A DNA stretch of 64,000 bases, taken from contig JAFSOR010000017.1 in the NCBI GenBank assembly GCA_017446885.1, forward strand, positions 1 through 64,000. The letters are read 5' to 3'. How positions within the stretch are numbered: position 1 is the first letter of the stretch; each line of letters starts with the position of its first letter. Positions 34,051 through 43,071 of this stretch are shown one piece after another. The DNA is from Spirochaetia bacterium (lineage in GTDB: Bacteria > Spirochaetota > Spirochaetia > CADAEX01). A model generated the notes under the pieces. The model did not search any database. It worked only from the letters and a program-made list of their open reading frames with translations, and was not told the origin of the DNA. The translations under genes were made by a program, and so were the position numbers.

Positions 34051-36990
34051 ATGAACATAATATATCTTCTCATCATAAAGCCGATAGAGACAGTGCTTGG
34101 CTTTCTGTTCGGCACATATGTGCGCCTGACCGGTAGCTACGGCCTTTCCATCATACTCCTCTCCTTAAGCGTCACCATAATAATGTTCCCGCTGTTCTAC
34201 ATCGCCGAGGTGTGGAAGCGTAAGGAGCAGGAGGTGGAGAAGCGGATGAAGAAGCGCCTGGCCTACATAAAGAAGTACTACACCGGCCAGAAGCGGTACT
34301 GCATGATAAAGGCGACCCACTGCCTTGAGGGCTACACTGCGGCAAGCTCCTTCCGCACCTCCTTCGGGCTGTTGATACAGATACCGTTCTTCTTCGCGGC
34401 CTATCATCTTTTGAGCCACTACAAGCCATACAGGGGAGTAAGCTGGCTGTTCATAAAAGATTTTGCTTTGCCTGACGGGCTCCTGTGGGGGCTCAACCTG
34501 CTCCCTATAGCCATGACTGTGATAAACATAGTGTCGTCCAGCATCTACATGAGGGGAAGCCGGGCCAAGGATATAGTGGAGCTCTATGTGATGGCAGGTG
34601 TGTTCCTGCTTCTTTTATATGCAAGTCCGGCGGCGCTGGTGCTCTACTGGACCATGAACAACGTGTTCTCGGTAGGAAAGAGCCTTATATTCCTCAGGTT
34701 GTTCCCTCACGAGAAATATGTGCCGGATCCCGAGGACAAGAGCTTCAAGGATTATGTGCAGGGTTTCAGGGATGCGGTCAGCCCATGTCTGACACCAGCT
34801 TTTTATATTTTTGCTCTGGTAGCCACCTTCTTTGCATTCCAGTGCTGGCAGATTATTTTTAATAAGGAAACCTTTGAGAGGTTGTTCCTGGCTACCTCGG
34901 CCCTAACTTTTGTAGCTGTTGTTGCAGCCTTTGTGATGTGGCTGCGCCGGCTCAAGACTGGCAGGAGACAGGGGCTGACAAGTTCCTGGCGCTTCTTGCT
35001 GCAGCTTTCTTTCTTCGGAGCCTGTTATATGGCCTTTGCCGCCTGGGGCTTCTATGGGAAAATGATCCATGCCGAGGGAGGACTTCTCCGTAAGCTGGTG
35101 CTGGTTTCCACTATTATTGCTGATATCCTGCTCTATATTTCGGCCTGCTACATAATGGAGCGGCGCGACAAGTCCGCTCTGTCCAGCATTCAGCAACAGA
35201 CATCCTCTGTGGCCAAACCGGCCGATCTTCTGGCTCTGTATCGTTGGGCGACATCCTTCCTGGTGCTGTTTGTAACGCTGATCTCGCCGGTTCTTGTGTT
35301 CCTGTCATCCCCAGCCGAGACAGGAATTTCCCTTGGATACCTGCTTCTCTCCAACTTGCCTGTTGCAGCTGTACTTCTGCTTGTGGCATTTGTGATATGG
35401 AAGCTGGTGCAGAACAGGCAGGGCCTTGTCCTGGTCTCTGTGGCAGCGGTTCTTGTCCTGGTGCTGTATCAGTACATTCTACCCAACAACTTCGGCGAGC
35501 TGGATAAGACAATCTTGGGTAATGCAGACCAGCTTAAGAAGATTCCTGCTTTTTTCTACTGCCTGGATGTTGTTATTCTGTGCGCCTCTGGCATTGCCTC
35601 CGGAGTGATTGTGCGGAAGTATCCGGTCCAGTGCAGGACCTGTATTGCGGTTGTATTAATATGTCTTTGCAGCTTTGCCGGAGTAAAGAGCATAAAATAT
35701 GCATTATCTGAGAAGCCCATTGCAGTTATGGCCGGTGACAGCGTCGAACTGCCTGCCGACAATGACCTTATAAACGGCTATTCCAGTTCAGGAAAGAATG
35801 TGGTTCTTATAGTCGCCGATATGTTCTCTGGCGGTTATATGGAGCGGATTCTGGCCGAATGTCCCGAGTACAGGGAAAAGCTTTCAGGCTTTACCTGGAA
35901 GCGCAATATGCTGGCAGCCGCCACCGAGACAGCCACCTCCATGCCCTCCATCTTTGCCGGCGAGGAGTACCTGCCTTTGGCTATGAATTCTATGCCGGGC
36001 AGCGGCGATGCGAAGGTGAACAATGCTGCCTCCACCCTGTTCCGGCAGGCCGAGAAGCAGGACTACAAAGTGGCTGTTGTAAACGGCAGTGCATCCTATC
36101 TGGATGGTGCAACTCTGGAGGGGACCGCCAATTCCGAGCTGGAGCCATACGAGCGTTATTGGGAGAAGGTGCGCTCCATCAAATCAGATTCCGAGAGGAA
36201 GGTGAACCAGCCCCATCTTTTTGCTATGCTTACTCTCTTCCAGGGTTCTCCTTACTTCCTTAAACCTGTCATCTACAACGACGGCGGCTGGCTTATTTTC
36301 TCCCGGGTTGCCCTGTTCTGGTATGTCCGCTCCCATGTCTTTAATGAGTATTCTTTCTTGGATCTGTTGCCGGAGATTTCGAACAACCATAGCCAGCAGA
36401 ACACCTTTAAATATTTCCATTCCTGCTTTACCCATATTCCTTATGGAATAGGCGCGGACGGCAATCTTGTGGATTTCAACAGCCAGTACCCCGACGAGGT
36501 TCATAAAAGCTTTATCTTCGGAGAGAGCGCCTACTATAGTGCCAAGAAGTTCATCGCTCTTATAGTGGCATATACTGACTGGCTCAAGGCAAACGGGCTG
36601 TATGACAACACGACTATAATCCTGGTATCTGACCATGGGAACGACTATTCAGAGAATAACCCTCTTATCCCCGACGGGATAGAGAGTGTCCTTCCAAGAA
36701 ACACCTTCAACCGGCTTAACTCCCTGTTCATGGTAAAACCTGCCGGGGCAGCCGGCCCGATCAAGGTGGATGACACCTTTGCCAGCAACGGCGATATCCA
36801 TGCTGCACTTCAGACGGCATTGGGATTGCAGCCATCGTATGCCGGCAGCAATGTGCATGTGGGGGTAAGCCCAAGGGCCGACTTTGTCAGCTCCCGCTCC
36901 AACTTCCGCACCGACGGAGTTGCCAATTATACAATTTATCGGGTCACTGACCCAATAACTGACCCAAAAAACTGGCAGGTGACTAAATGA
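34051..36990 (+). CDS. YidC-like membrane domain fused to a sulfatase/phosphoglycerol-transferase-type domain, copy 2
   Basis: A 979-residue paralogue of the 19722 protein. The YidC-type region (residues 1 to about 210) has LLIQIPFFFAAYHLLS and SPAALVLYWTMNNVFSVGK; the groove arginine position is Thr42. A longer set of about ten hydrophobic segments (about 240-555) follows. The C-terminal alkaline-phosphatase-superfamily domain has VVLIVADMFSGG (Asp590), TATSMPSIFAGEEYLPLAMN with a candidate threonine nucleophile, and ILVSDHGNDYS (Asp861, His862). ATG 34051 is chosen because it aligns with the start of copy 1; a GTG lies one codon upstream. It overlaps the TagF-like gene by four bases. It probably acts at the outer face of the inner membrane. 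Confidence 0.85.
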   Translation: MNIIYLLIIKPIETVLGFLFGTYVRLTGSYGLSIILLSLSVTIIMFPLFYIAEVWKRKEQEVEKRMKKRLAYIKKYYTGQKRYCMIKATHCLEGYTAASSFRTSFGLLIQIPFFFAAYHLLSHYKPYRGVSWLFIKDFALPDGLLWGLNLLPIAMTVINIVSSSIYMRGSRAKDIVELYVMAGVFLLLLYASPAALVLYWTMNNVFSVGKSLIFLRLFPHEKYVPDPEDKSFKDYVQGFRDAVSPCLTPAFYIFALVATFFAFQCWQIIFNKETFERLFLATSALTFVAVVAAFVMWLRRLKTGRRQGLTSSWRFLLQLSFFGACYMAFAAWGFYGKMIHAEGGLLRKLVLVSTIIADILLYISACYIMERRDKSALSSIQQQTSSVAKPADLLALYRWATSFLVLFVTLISPVLVFLSSPAETGISLGYLLLSNLPVAAVLLLVAFVIWKLVQNRQGLVLVSVAAVLVLVLYQYILPNNFGELDKTILGNADQLKKIPAFFYCLDVVILCASGIASGVIVRKYPVQCRTCIAVVLICLCSFAGVKSIKYALSEKPIAVMAGDSVELPADNDLINGYSSSGKNVVLIVADMFSGGYMERILAECPEYREKLSGFTWKRNMLAAATETATSMPSIFAGEEYLPLAMNSMPGSGDAKVNNAASTLFRQAEKQDYKVAVVNGSASYLDGATLEGTANSELEPYERYWEKVRSIKSDSERKVNQPHLFAMLTLFQGSPYFLKPVIYNDGGWLIFSRVALFWYVRSHVFNEYSFLDLLPEISNNHSQQNTFKYFHSCFTHIPYGIGADGNLVDFNSQYPDEVHKSFIFGESAYYSAKKFIALIVAYTDWLKANGLYDNTTIILVSDHGNDYSENNPLIPDGIESVLPRNTFNRLNSLFMVKPAGAAGPIKVDDTFASNGDIHAALQTALGLQPSYAGSNVHVGVSPRADFVSSRSNFRTDGVANYTIYRVTDPITDPKNWQVTK
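36936..36973 (+). repeat. Intragenic GGGTCA/TGACCC repeat at the 3' end of the YidC-sulfatase gene
   Basis: TTATCGGGTCA (36936-36946) is followed by TGACCC (36949-36954) and TGACCCAAAAAACT (36960-36973). The repeat supplies most of the last residues (TIYRVTDPITDPKNW), a segment that differs from the corresponding tail of the 19722 paralogue. Confidence 0.7.
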
Positions 36991-38210
36991 TGCCGCTTTT
37001 ATACCTTGACCCGGGTACAGGAAGCCTCCTTCTTTACGCTATAGTAGGTATCACCACAACAGTGCTCTTTGCCCTCAGGGGGTTCTGGTATTCGCTCCGG
37101 AGCAAGGTCTTTATGGGGAAGAAAGGGGCAGTCAAGGAGATGCCAGACCTTGTGTTCCAGTCCGAGGGGGGCAAGTACTGGCAGGTGTTCCAGCCTGTGC
37201 TGAAGGCCCTGGACAAGTATGACATTAAATATGGGTTTGTCACCTCCGACAGGAATGACCCGGTGTTTACATCCGGCCTTAAGAATGTGGTTGCTGTGTG
37301 CCCCGGCAAGGAGCTTATGACCCTTTCATACATGAATAGGATCAAGGCGAAGATAGTGGTATCCACCACACCTCAGCTTGATGTCTATATGCTCAAGAGG
37401 TCAAAGCATGTTGGTAAATATGTGCATTTGTTCCATGCCCCTGCTGACATAGGCATGTACGAGATGTATGCCTTTGATAACTACGACACCCTGCTGTGCA
37501 CCGGTTCTTATCAGAAGGAGGCCATCCGCAGCATAGAGAAGAATAGGCACGAGAAGGCCAAGGAGCTTCTTGATACCGGCTGCACCTATTACGATTATAT
37601 GCAGGAGGAGCTTAAGAAGCTGTCCCAGAAGCCTGATGAGGGTCTGACTGTATTGTATGCCCCGGCTTGGGGCGAGCGGAGTTCTGTGGTCAAATATGGC
37701 ACAGCTGTCATCGACGCTTTGGCTGAAGCAGGTATCCGTGTCATCTTCCGGCCCCATCCGCAGATGTATGTTTCGGACAAGGAGACAATTGCAGCAGTGG
37801 AGGCCAAGATAAAGGGCAACAGCCTGATTGAGCTGGATCGTAACCGCACAGCGGCCGCCAGCATGGTCAGAAGCCATGCTATGGTCACCGATATATCCGG
37901 CGTCATCTTCGATTACGCACTTCTCTTCGAGAAGCCTATCTTCCTGGTGAACGCCGAATATAACCTCGGTGGCTACGATGTCATCGACATCGACGGCGGC
38001 CGGGTGTGGGACCTGGACAAAAGCAGGGAGATAACCCGCATCATCAAGCCCGAGGAGATTCAGAGTCTGGCATCAATAGTTAAGGCGGAGATGGGCAATG
38101 CAGACCTTTACAGGGATAAGATACGCAAGATTAAAACTGAAGAAATATATAACTTCGGACATACCGGAGAGGTTGCCGCAGCCCAGCTGGTGGAGATGCT
38201 AAGTAAATGA
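36987..38210 (+). CDS. TagF-like protein with DPGTGS-type hydrophobic N-terminus, copy 2
   Basis: A 407-residue paralogue of the 22301 protein. LLYLDPGTGSLLLYAIVGIT forms the membrane helix and shared motif. The GT-B region contains VIFRPHPQMYV and HAMVTDISGVIFDYAL, the place where TagF proteins have a TDFSSxxxD motif, here with Ile for Phe and Gly for Ser. HAMVTDISG therefore departs from the catalytic consensus more than in copy 1. The ATG overlaps the YidC-sulfatase stop (ATGA), and its own stop overlaps the YfhO gene by four bases. Function is probably linked to the phosphoglycerol-type chemistry of its partner. Confidence 0.82.
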   Translation: MMPLLYLDPGTGSLLLYAIVGITTTVLFALRGFWYSLRSKVFMGKKGAVKEMPDLVFQSEGGKYWQVFQPVLKALDKYDIKYGFVTSDRNDPVFTSGLKNVVAVCPGKELMTLSYMNRIKAKIVVSTTPQLDVYMLKRSKHVGKYVHLFHAPADIGMYEMYAFDNYDTLLCTGSYQKEAIRSIEKNRHEKAKELLDTGCTYYDYMQEELKKLSQKPDEGLTVLYAPAWGERSSVVKYGTAVIDALAEAGIRVIFRPHPQMYVSDKETIAAVEAKIKGNSLIELDRNRTAAASMVRSHAMVTDISGVIFDYALLFEKPIFLVNAEYNLGGYDVIDIDGGRVWDLDKSREITRIIKPEEIQSLASIVKAEMGNADLYRDKIRKIKTEEIYNFGHTGEVAAAQLVEMLSK

Positions 38211-40816
38211 TTTTAAGGCCAAAGTCAAAATATATTGCATTCACATTCCTGTTCCTTGTTTTCGCATTCCTTGTCTACTGCAGCTATATCTTCACCGGGC
38301 GTACATTTGTAAAAGGGACCGAGGACGGACTGCGCCAGCATCTTGTAGCCCTAACATATTATGGGAACTTCCTGAGAACCCTTTTATCCGGTTCTGTGAT
38401 CCAATGGGATTTCAATATAGGGGAGGGGAACGATGTCTTCCAGACCTTGAGCTATTATGTAATAGGCGATCCTTTTACCCTGCTTGCCGTCCTGTTCCCA
38501 GCGAAGTATATGTATGTCTGCTATACTTTGATATCGCTCCTTAAGCTATACTGTGCAGGCCTTGCCTTTATCTTCATGTGCCGGCGTTTCAAGGTTGAGT
38601 CCGAAATAGGAACCCTTGTGGCCACCCTTTCCTATTGTTTTTCTGCCTGGGCATTTATTCACAGCACCCGGCATCTCTATTTCATCAACCCTATGATTTA
38701 TATGCCTCTTATAGTTGTGGGTATCGACAGGCTGCTCCAGGAGAAGAAGCCTGTTCTTTTTACTGCCGCAGTTGCAGTTGCAGGGGTGAGCAATCTCTAT
38801 TTCTTTTATATGATTGCGCTCCTTACAGCAATCTATGTCCTTGCGCTGCTGATATATGACCACGGTAAGGATTATGCCGCTATCTTTCGGGATCTTCTGA
38901 CAATCGCAGCTTATGCTGTTGTGGGGACCCTTATGGCCATGGTCATGATCCTTCCTGTCCTCTATTTCTTCTTTACCGATTCCAGGGCGGGATTCCATGC
39001 TTTCAAACTTTTCTTCCCACCGGAAGTATATCTTAAGCTACCCATAATGTTCTTTGCTCCCGAGGGAAGCGGTTATGCCAGCTGGATGGGGCTCTCTGCT
39101 GTTGTTTTCATGGGTGCGGTTTCCCTTTTCCTTGCAAAGGGAAACAGGCTTCTTAAGATACTGGCTGTTATATCTGTTGTATTCTTTCTGTTCCCCTTTT
39201 TCGGGCAGATGCTCAACGGGTTTTTCTATCCTTCCCACCGCTGGTGCTGGGCTTTTATCCTGCTGTGCTGCTATGTGCTTGCCAAACAGTGGGGCATCCT
39301 TGTCCATCTGGACTGCAGGGCATGGCTCTTTGCCGGCAGCCTGGTGACCCTCTATTTTATCCTATTTCATCTTGTTTATCCCAAGGATTATCATAGGATC
39401 ATCACTTTCGTTTATTGCCTGTTCTTCTTTGTCATCTGGTTTTTCTTCTGGAAGACACAGAATTATGGAGTACGGCAGGCTGTCCTGATCTTTTTCGCCC
39501 TTGCTACAATAGTTCTGAATGCAAACTACCGGTTCTACAGCTGCGGCTGGCTTAAGACCTGCTATCCTCCCGAAAGGCTTGACGTGCTGTTTGATAATGA
39601 GATAATCCCGATAAAAGAGGTGGACAATTCCGGGTTCTTCAGGTTTTCCGGCGACAACCTCACCTTTAATGCCAATATGCTGAATGGCCTCTCTTCCCCA
39701 CAGTACTACTGGTCTATGACAAACCGCAGCATCGCTGAATACCGCAGGTCCTTGGGGCGGGATGACAATCTTGGATACCACCGGTACTGCGATTATGACA
39801 GCCGATCTATCCTTGAGTCCCTGGCCTGTGTAAAATACTACTGCACGAAAGATCCGGCTAAGGTTCCATATGGGTTTGAGCCTACATCAAAGAACAATCT
39901 CTATAAGAACAATAACGCTCTTCCTTTCGGGTATACCTATGATTCCTATATAACAAGAGCAGATTTTGAGAAGTTCCCCGAAATAAAAAAGCAGCAGATT
40001 CTGCTTGACAGTATTGTTCTGGAGTCTGACTTGGATTTTCCTAAGAAAGCAGGTTTCCGTTTTAACGACAGAAATATAGAGTACAAGATTGAGGCCGATG
40101 ACGGCATTTCCGTGGAAAAGAACCGGTTTGTTGTAAACAGGGAGAATGCAGGCCTTAAGCTTAAGTTCCATGGGGAAAAAGATGCCGAGACATATCTTTA
40201 CCTTAAAGGGATAGATTTTGAGGGAAAGAGCAGCTATCATCGATATCAGTACAGCTACTACCGGGTTCCGGTATATGTGGTTAAGCAGGATGGAAAGAAA
40301 CGGGAGTTTGAGTACTGTCTGCCCCGGGAAGCATATTATGTGGATCTCCATACCTTTGTCCTGAATCTGGGCTATTCAAAGGAATCCCCCAAAGAGATTA
40401 CCCTGATCTTTGATAAGAAGGGAATCTATTCCTTCGATGAGATTGCTGTTGTCTGCCAGGCTTTTGAAGGTTATCAAGCCCAGATAGAGAATCTTAAAAA
40501 GAATTCCTGGACCGATGTTCATTTTGGCACTAATAAAGTCTCCGGAACTGTTGATTTCTCTGCCGACAAATTACTTCTGATATCAATTCCTTATGGTAAG
40601 GGATGGAGTGCTTATATAGATGGCAGGAAGACAGAGCTGCTCCAGGGAAATATAATGAACCTTGCCCTTCCAGTAGAAAAGGGCAGGCACGAGATTGAGC
40701 TGATATATGAAACCCCATTGCTTAAGACAGGGTTCTGTATATCGATTACGACAATTCTTTTATTTACTGTCTTTATACTGATAAAGCGAAGAAAAGAGGG
40801 GCGTAAAGCGGCGTGA
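38207..40816 (+). CDS. YfhO-family membrane protein
   Basis: An 869-residue YfhO protein. The N-terminal half has about 11-12 helices and the first extracytoplasmic loop DGLRQHLVALTYYGNFLR, with a DxxxQ(H)-type motif typical of the family. WDFNIGEGNDVFQTLSYYVIGDPF follows. A long soluble beta-rich domain (about residues 430-840) ends in a helix at the C-terminus. YfhO proteins are GT-C-like and are linked to glycosylation of lipoteichoic acid or other envelope polymers from polyprenyl-phosphate sugars. The GtrA/GtrB pair at 49.8-51.1 kb could supply such a donor. Confidence 0.88.
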   Translation: MILRPKSKYIAFTFLFLVFAFLVYCSYIFTGRTFVKGTEDGLRQHLVALTYYGNFLRTLLSGSVIQWDFNIGEGNDVFQTLSYYVIGDPFTLLAVLFPAKYMYVCYTLISLLKLYCAGLAFIFMCRRFKVESEIGTLVATLSYCFSAWAFIHSTRHLYFINPMIYMPLIVVGIDRLLQEKKPVLFTAAVAVAGVSNLYFFYMIALLTAIYVLALLIYDHGKDYAAIFRDLLTIAAYAVVGTLMAMVMILPVLYFFFTDSRAGFHAFKLFFPPEVYLKLPIMFFAPEGSGYASWMGLSAVVFMGAVSLFLAKGNRLLKILAVISVVFFLFPFFGQMLNGFFYPSHRWCWAFILLCCYVLAKQWGILVHLDCRAWLFAGSLVTLYFILFHLVYPKDYHRIITFVYCLFFFVIWFFFWKTQNYGVRQAVLIFFALATIVLNANYRFYSCGWLKTCYPPERLDVLFDNEIIPIKEVDNSGFFRFSGDNLTFNANMLNGLSSPQYYWSMTNRSIAEYRRSLGRDDNLGYHRYCDYDSRSILESLACVKYYCTKDPAKVPYGFEPTSKNNLYKNNNALPFGYTYDSYITRADFEKFPEIKKQQILLDSIVLESDLDFPKKAGFRFNDRNIEYKIEADDGISVEKNRFVVNRENAGLKLKFHGEKDAETYLYLKGIDFEGKSSYHRYQYSYYRVPVYVVKQDGKKREFEYCLPREAYYVDLHTFVLNLGYSKESPKEITLIFDKKGIYSFDEIAVVCQAFEGYQAQIENLKKNSWTDVHFGTNKVSGTVDFSADKLLLISIPYGKGWSAYIDGRKTELLQGNIMNLALPVEKGRHEIELIYETPLLKTGFCISITTILLFTVFILIKRRKEGRKAA

Positions 40817-43071
40817 TTTCTATAGGTAAAGCCTCGGTCATAAACGGGGCTGCCAAATATTCCACAGTCATATTGAACATCCTTTTCACTGCGGTGCTGG
40901 CCCGAATCCTCTCTCCGGAGGATTACGGCATAGTGGCCATAACTGCTGTGTTTACTGTCTTCTTCGGCCTTTTCGCCGATGTGGGGCTGGGGGCAGGGGT
41001 AATCCAGAACCAGAAGCTGACCAAGGAAAATATTGACGAGATTTTCTCCTTCAACACTTTCCTGGCTATAGTGCTGGCGCTCCTTTTCTGTCTGGTTGCC
41101 GGTCCTATCGCTTCCTTCTATGGTATCCCGGTCTTAAAGCCTATCTGCTGTCTCCTTTCCATAGCTCTCTTCTTCAACACCATGAACAGCATCCCGAATG
41201 CAGTGCTGATGAAACAGCAGAAGTTCATGCTGGTGGGGATGCGGACCATTTTTGTATGCCTTTTCACCGGTATTATCACCATCATCCTGGCATTCTGCGG
41301 TCTTAAGTACTATGCCCTGGTGCTCCAGGCTATTATCTCGGCGTTCCTTATCTTTGTATGGAACATGGTCTCCACAAAACTCCGGTTTACCCTAAAGATA
41401 CACAGGGAGAGCTTTGCTGGGATCAAGAGCTATTCCTTCTGGCAGTTCTGCGACAAGTTTGTGAACTATTTCTCCCGGAACACCGACCACTTCCTTATAG
41501 GCAAGTTCCTGGGACAGGTGCCGCTGGGCTACTACGACAAGTCCTATAAGCTCATGCTTTATCCGGTGCAGAACTTCACCCATGTGATCTCTCCTGTGAT
41601 GCACCCTATACTGGCTGTCCATCAGGAAGACCGGGACTTTATCTACCGCAAATACCTTCAGGTGATGAAAGTTCTTTCCCTCTTCGGCATCTATATCACG
41701 GTGCTATGCTTCTTCTGCAGCAGGGAGGCTGTACTTATAGTCTTTGGAAAGAACTGGACCGAGTCTGTCTCCTGCTTCCAGATATTGAGCCTTGCGATCT
41801 GGGCCCAGATGACCACATCAAGCACAGGCGCCATCTTCCAGAGCATAGGGGAGACCCGGAAGATGTTTGTCGCCACATTCCTTGCTTCGGTTGTAATGGT
41901 TATCTTTACCTTGGCAGGTCTTGAGATCGGAACTCTGGAGGCTCTTTCCTTCGCAGTTGCCATTGCATTCAATATAAGCTTTGTCCTTAACTACTATGTG
42001 CTGATGCGGTACGGCTTCCACAAACCTTTCCTTGATCTTGTCAAATATCTGCTGCCCGACCTTGTCATTTGCGGCGGTATCTTTATTGTGATGGCGCTTC
42101 TGCCGGTTCATATCGGGAACCTTTTTCTGAGTGCAGTGGTAAAAGGCGCCGTTATGACATTCCTCTTTATTCTGGGGATGTGGGCTACAGGGCAGAAAGC
42201 GCTTCTTAGATATGCTTACCGCAAGGTGATTGGCCGTATTATCTGCAGATACAAGGCGAAAAAGCTGAGGAATATGACGATAAAGAAGCCGCTGCAGTGC
42301 AGAGAGGGGAAAAGGCGTGTCATTGTTTCCCTTACCAGCTTCCCGGCCCGGTTTGATACTCTGGATATCTGCATAAAGAGCCTGTTTGCCCAGAGCGTAA
42401 AGCCTGACAAGATAGTGCTCTATCTGGGAAAAGAGTGCGATGATGCGGTGCTCCCCGGACGGCTTACAGAACTTGAGAAGTACGGCCTTGAGATAAAGAG
42501 GGGTTATGCCGATATCCGGCCTCATAAGAAATACTTTTTCGCAATGCAGGAGTATCCCGAGGATATCATCATTACAGTGGACGATGACCTGATGTATGAC
42601 AGGAACATGATAAAGAGCCTGCTGGAGTCCTATAAGGACAACCCGAATGCAGTCTCGGCCCGGCGGGTTCACAGGATCACCAGCTCAGGGGGCGACCTTG
42701 AGCCCTATGATTCCTTTGACAAGTGCTGGACAAAGACAACCGAGCCATCCCATATACTCCTCTCCACCAACGGTGCCGGCACACTGTTCCCGCCGGGTTC
42801 TCTGCCGGAGGAGGCCTTTGATATCGACACAATCAAGAAGCTGTGTCTGGATGCGGACGACATCTGGATCAAGTTCATGCTTATCAAGAAAGGTGTTCCT
42901 GTGGTGTGGGTAAAATCACATCAGAGCATGCCCCCCGAGATTCCGGGGACCCAGAAAGTGGCCCTCTACTATTCGAACACAGATAAGGACAACAGCAACA
43001 ACGACAGGTGCATACAGGCTATGGAGGAGCATTTTAATATCCACCTGGCCGACTACAGCTACAGAAGATGA
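40813..43071 (+). CDS. Wzx-type flippase fused to a glycosyltransferase domain
   Basis: A 752-residue fusion. Residues 1 to about 475 form a polysaccharide flippase with about 14 helices: the opening ISIGKASVINGAAKYSTVILN and FFGLFADVGLGAGVIQN are typical of WzxC-like members. A basic linker leads to a soluble domain (about 495-752) that starts RRVIVSLTSFPARFDTLDI and contains IIITVDDDLMYD. This is a glycosyltransferase-type domain with a DDD motif that is normally a separate protein. The fusion would put sugar addition next to flipping. The GTG at 40813 overlaps the YfhO stop by four bases. No frameshift separates the two parts. Confidence 0.88.
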   Translation: MISIGKASVINGAAKYSTVILNILFTAVLARILSPEDYGIVAITAVFTVFFGLFADVGLGAGVIQNQKLTKENIDEIFSFNTFLAIVLALLFCLVAGPIASFYGIPVLKPICCLLSIALFFNTMNSIPNAVLMKQQKFMLVGMRTIFVCLFTGIITIILAFCGLKYYALVLQAIISAFLIFVWNMVSTKLRFTLKIHRESFAGIKSYSFWQFCDKFVNYFSRNTDHFLIGKFLGQVPLGYYDKSYKLMLYPVQNFTHVISPVMHPILAVHQEDRDFIYRKYLQVMKVLSLFGIYITVLCFFCSREAVLIVFGKNWTESVSCFQILSLAIWAQMTTSSTGAIFQSIGETRKMFVATFLASVVMVIFTLAGLEIGTLEALSFAVAIAFNISFVLNYYVLMRYGFHKPFLDLVKYLLPDLVICGGIFIVMALLPVHIGNLFLSAVVKGAVMTFLFILGMWATGQKALLRYAYRKVIGRIICRYKAKKLRNMTIKKPLQCREGKRRVIVSLTSFPARFDTLDICIKSLFAQSVKPDKIVLYLGKECDDAVLPGRLTELEKYGLEIKRGYADIRPHKKYFFAMQEYPEDIIITVDDDLMYDRNMIKSLLESYKDNPNAVSARRVHRITSSGGDLEPYDSFDKCWTKTTEPSHILLSTNGAGTLFPPGSLPEEAFDIDTIKKLCLDADDIWIKFMLIKKGVPVVWVKSHQSMPPEIPGTQKVALYYSNTDKDNSNNDRCIQAMEEHFNIHLADYSYRR

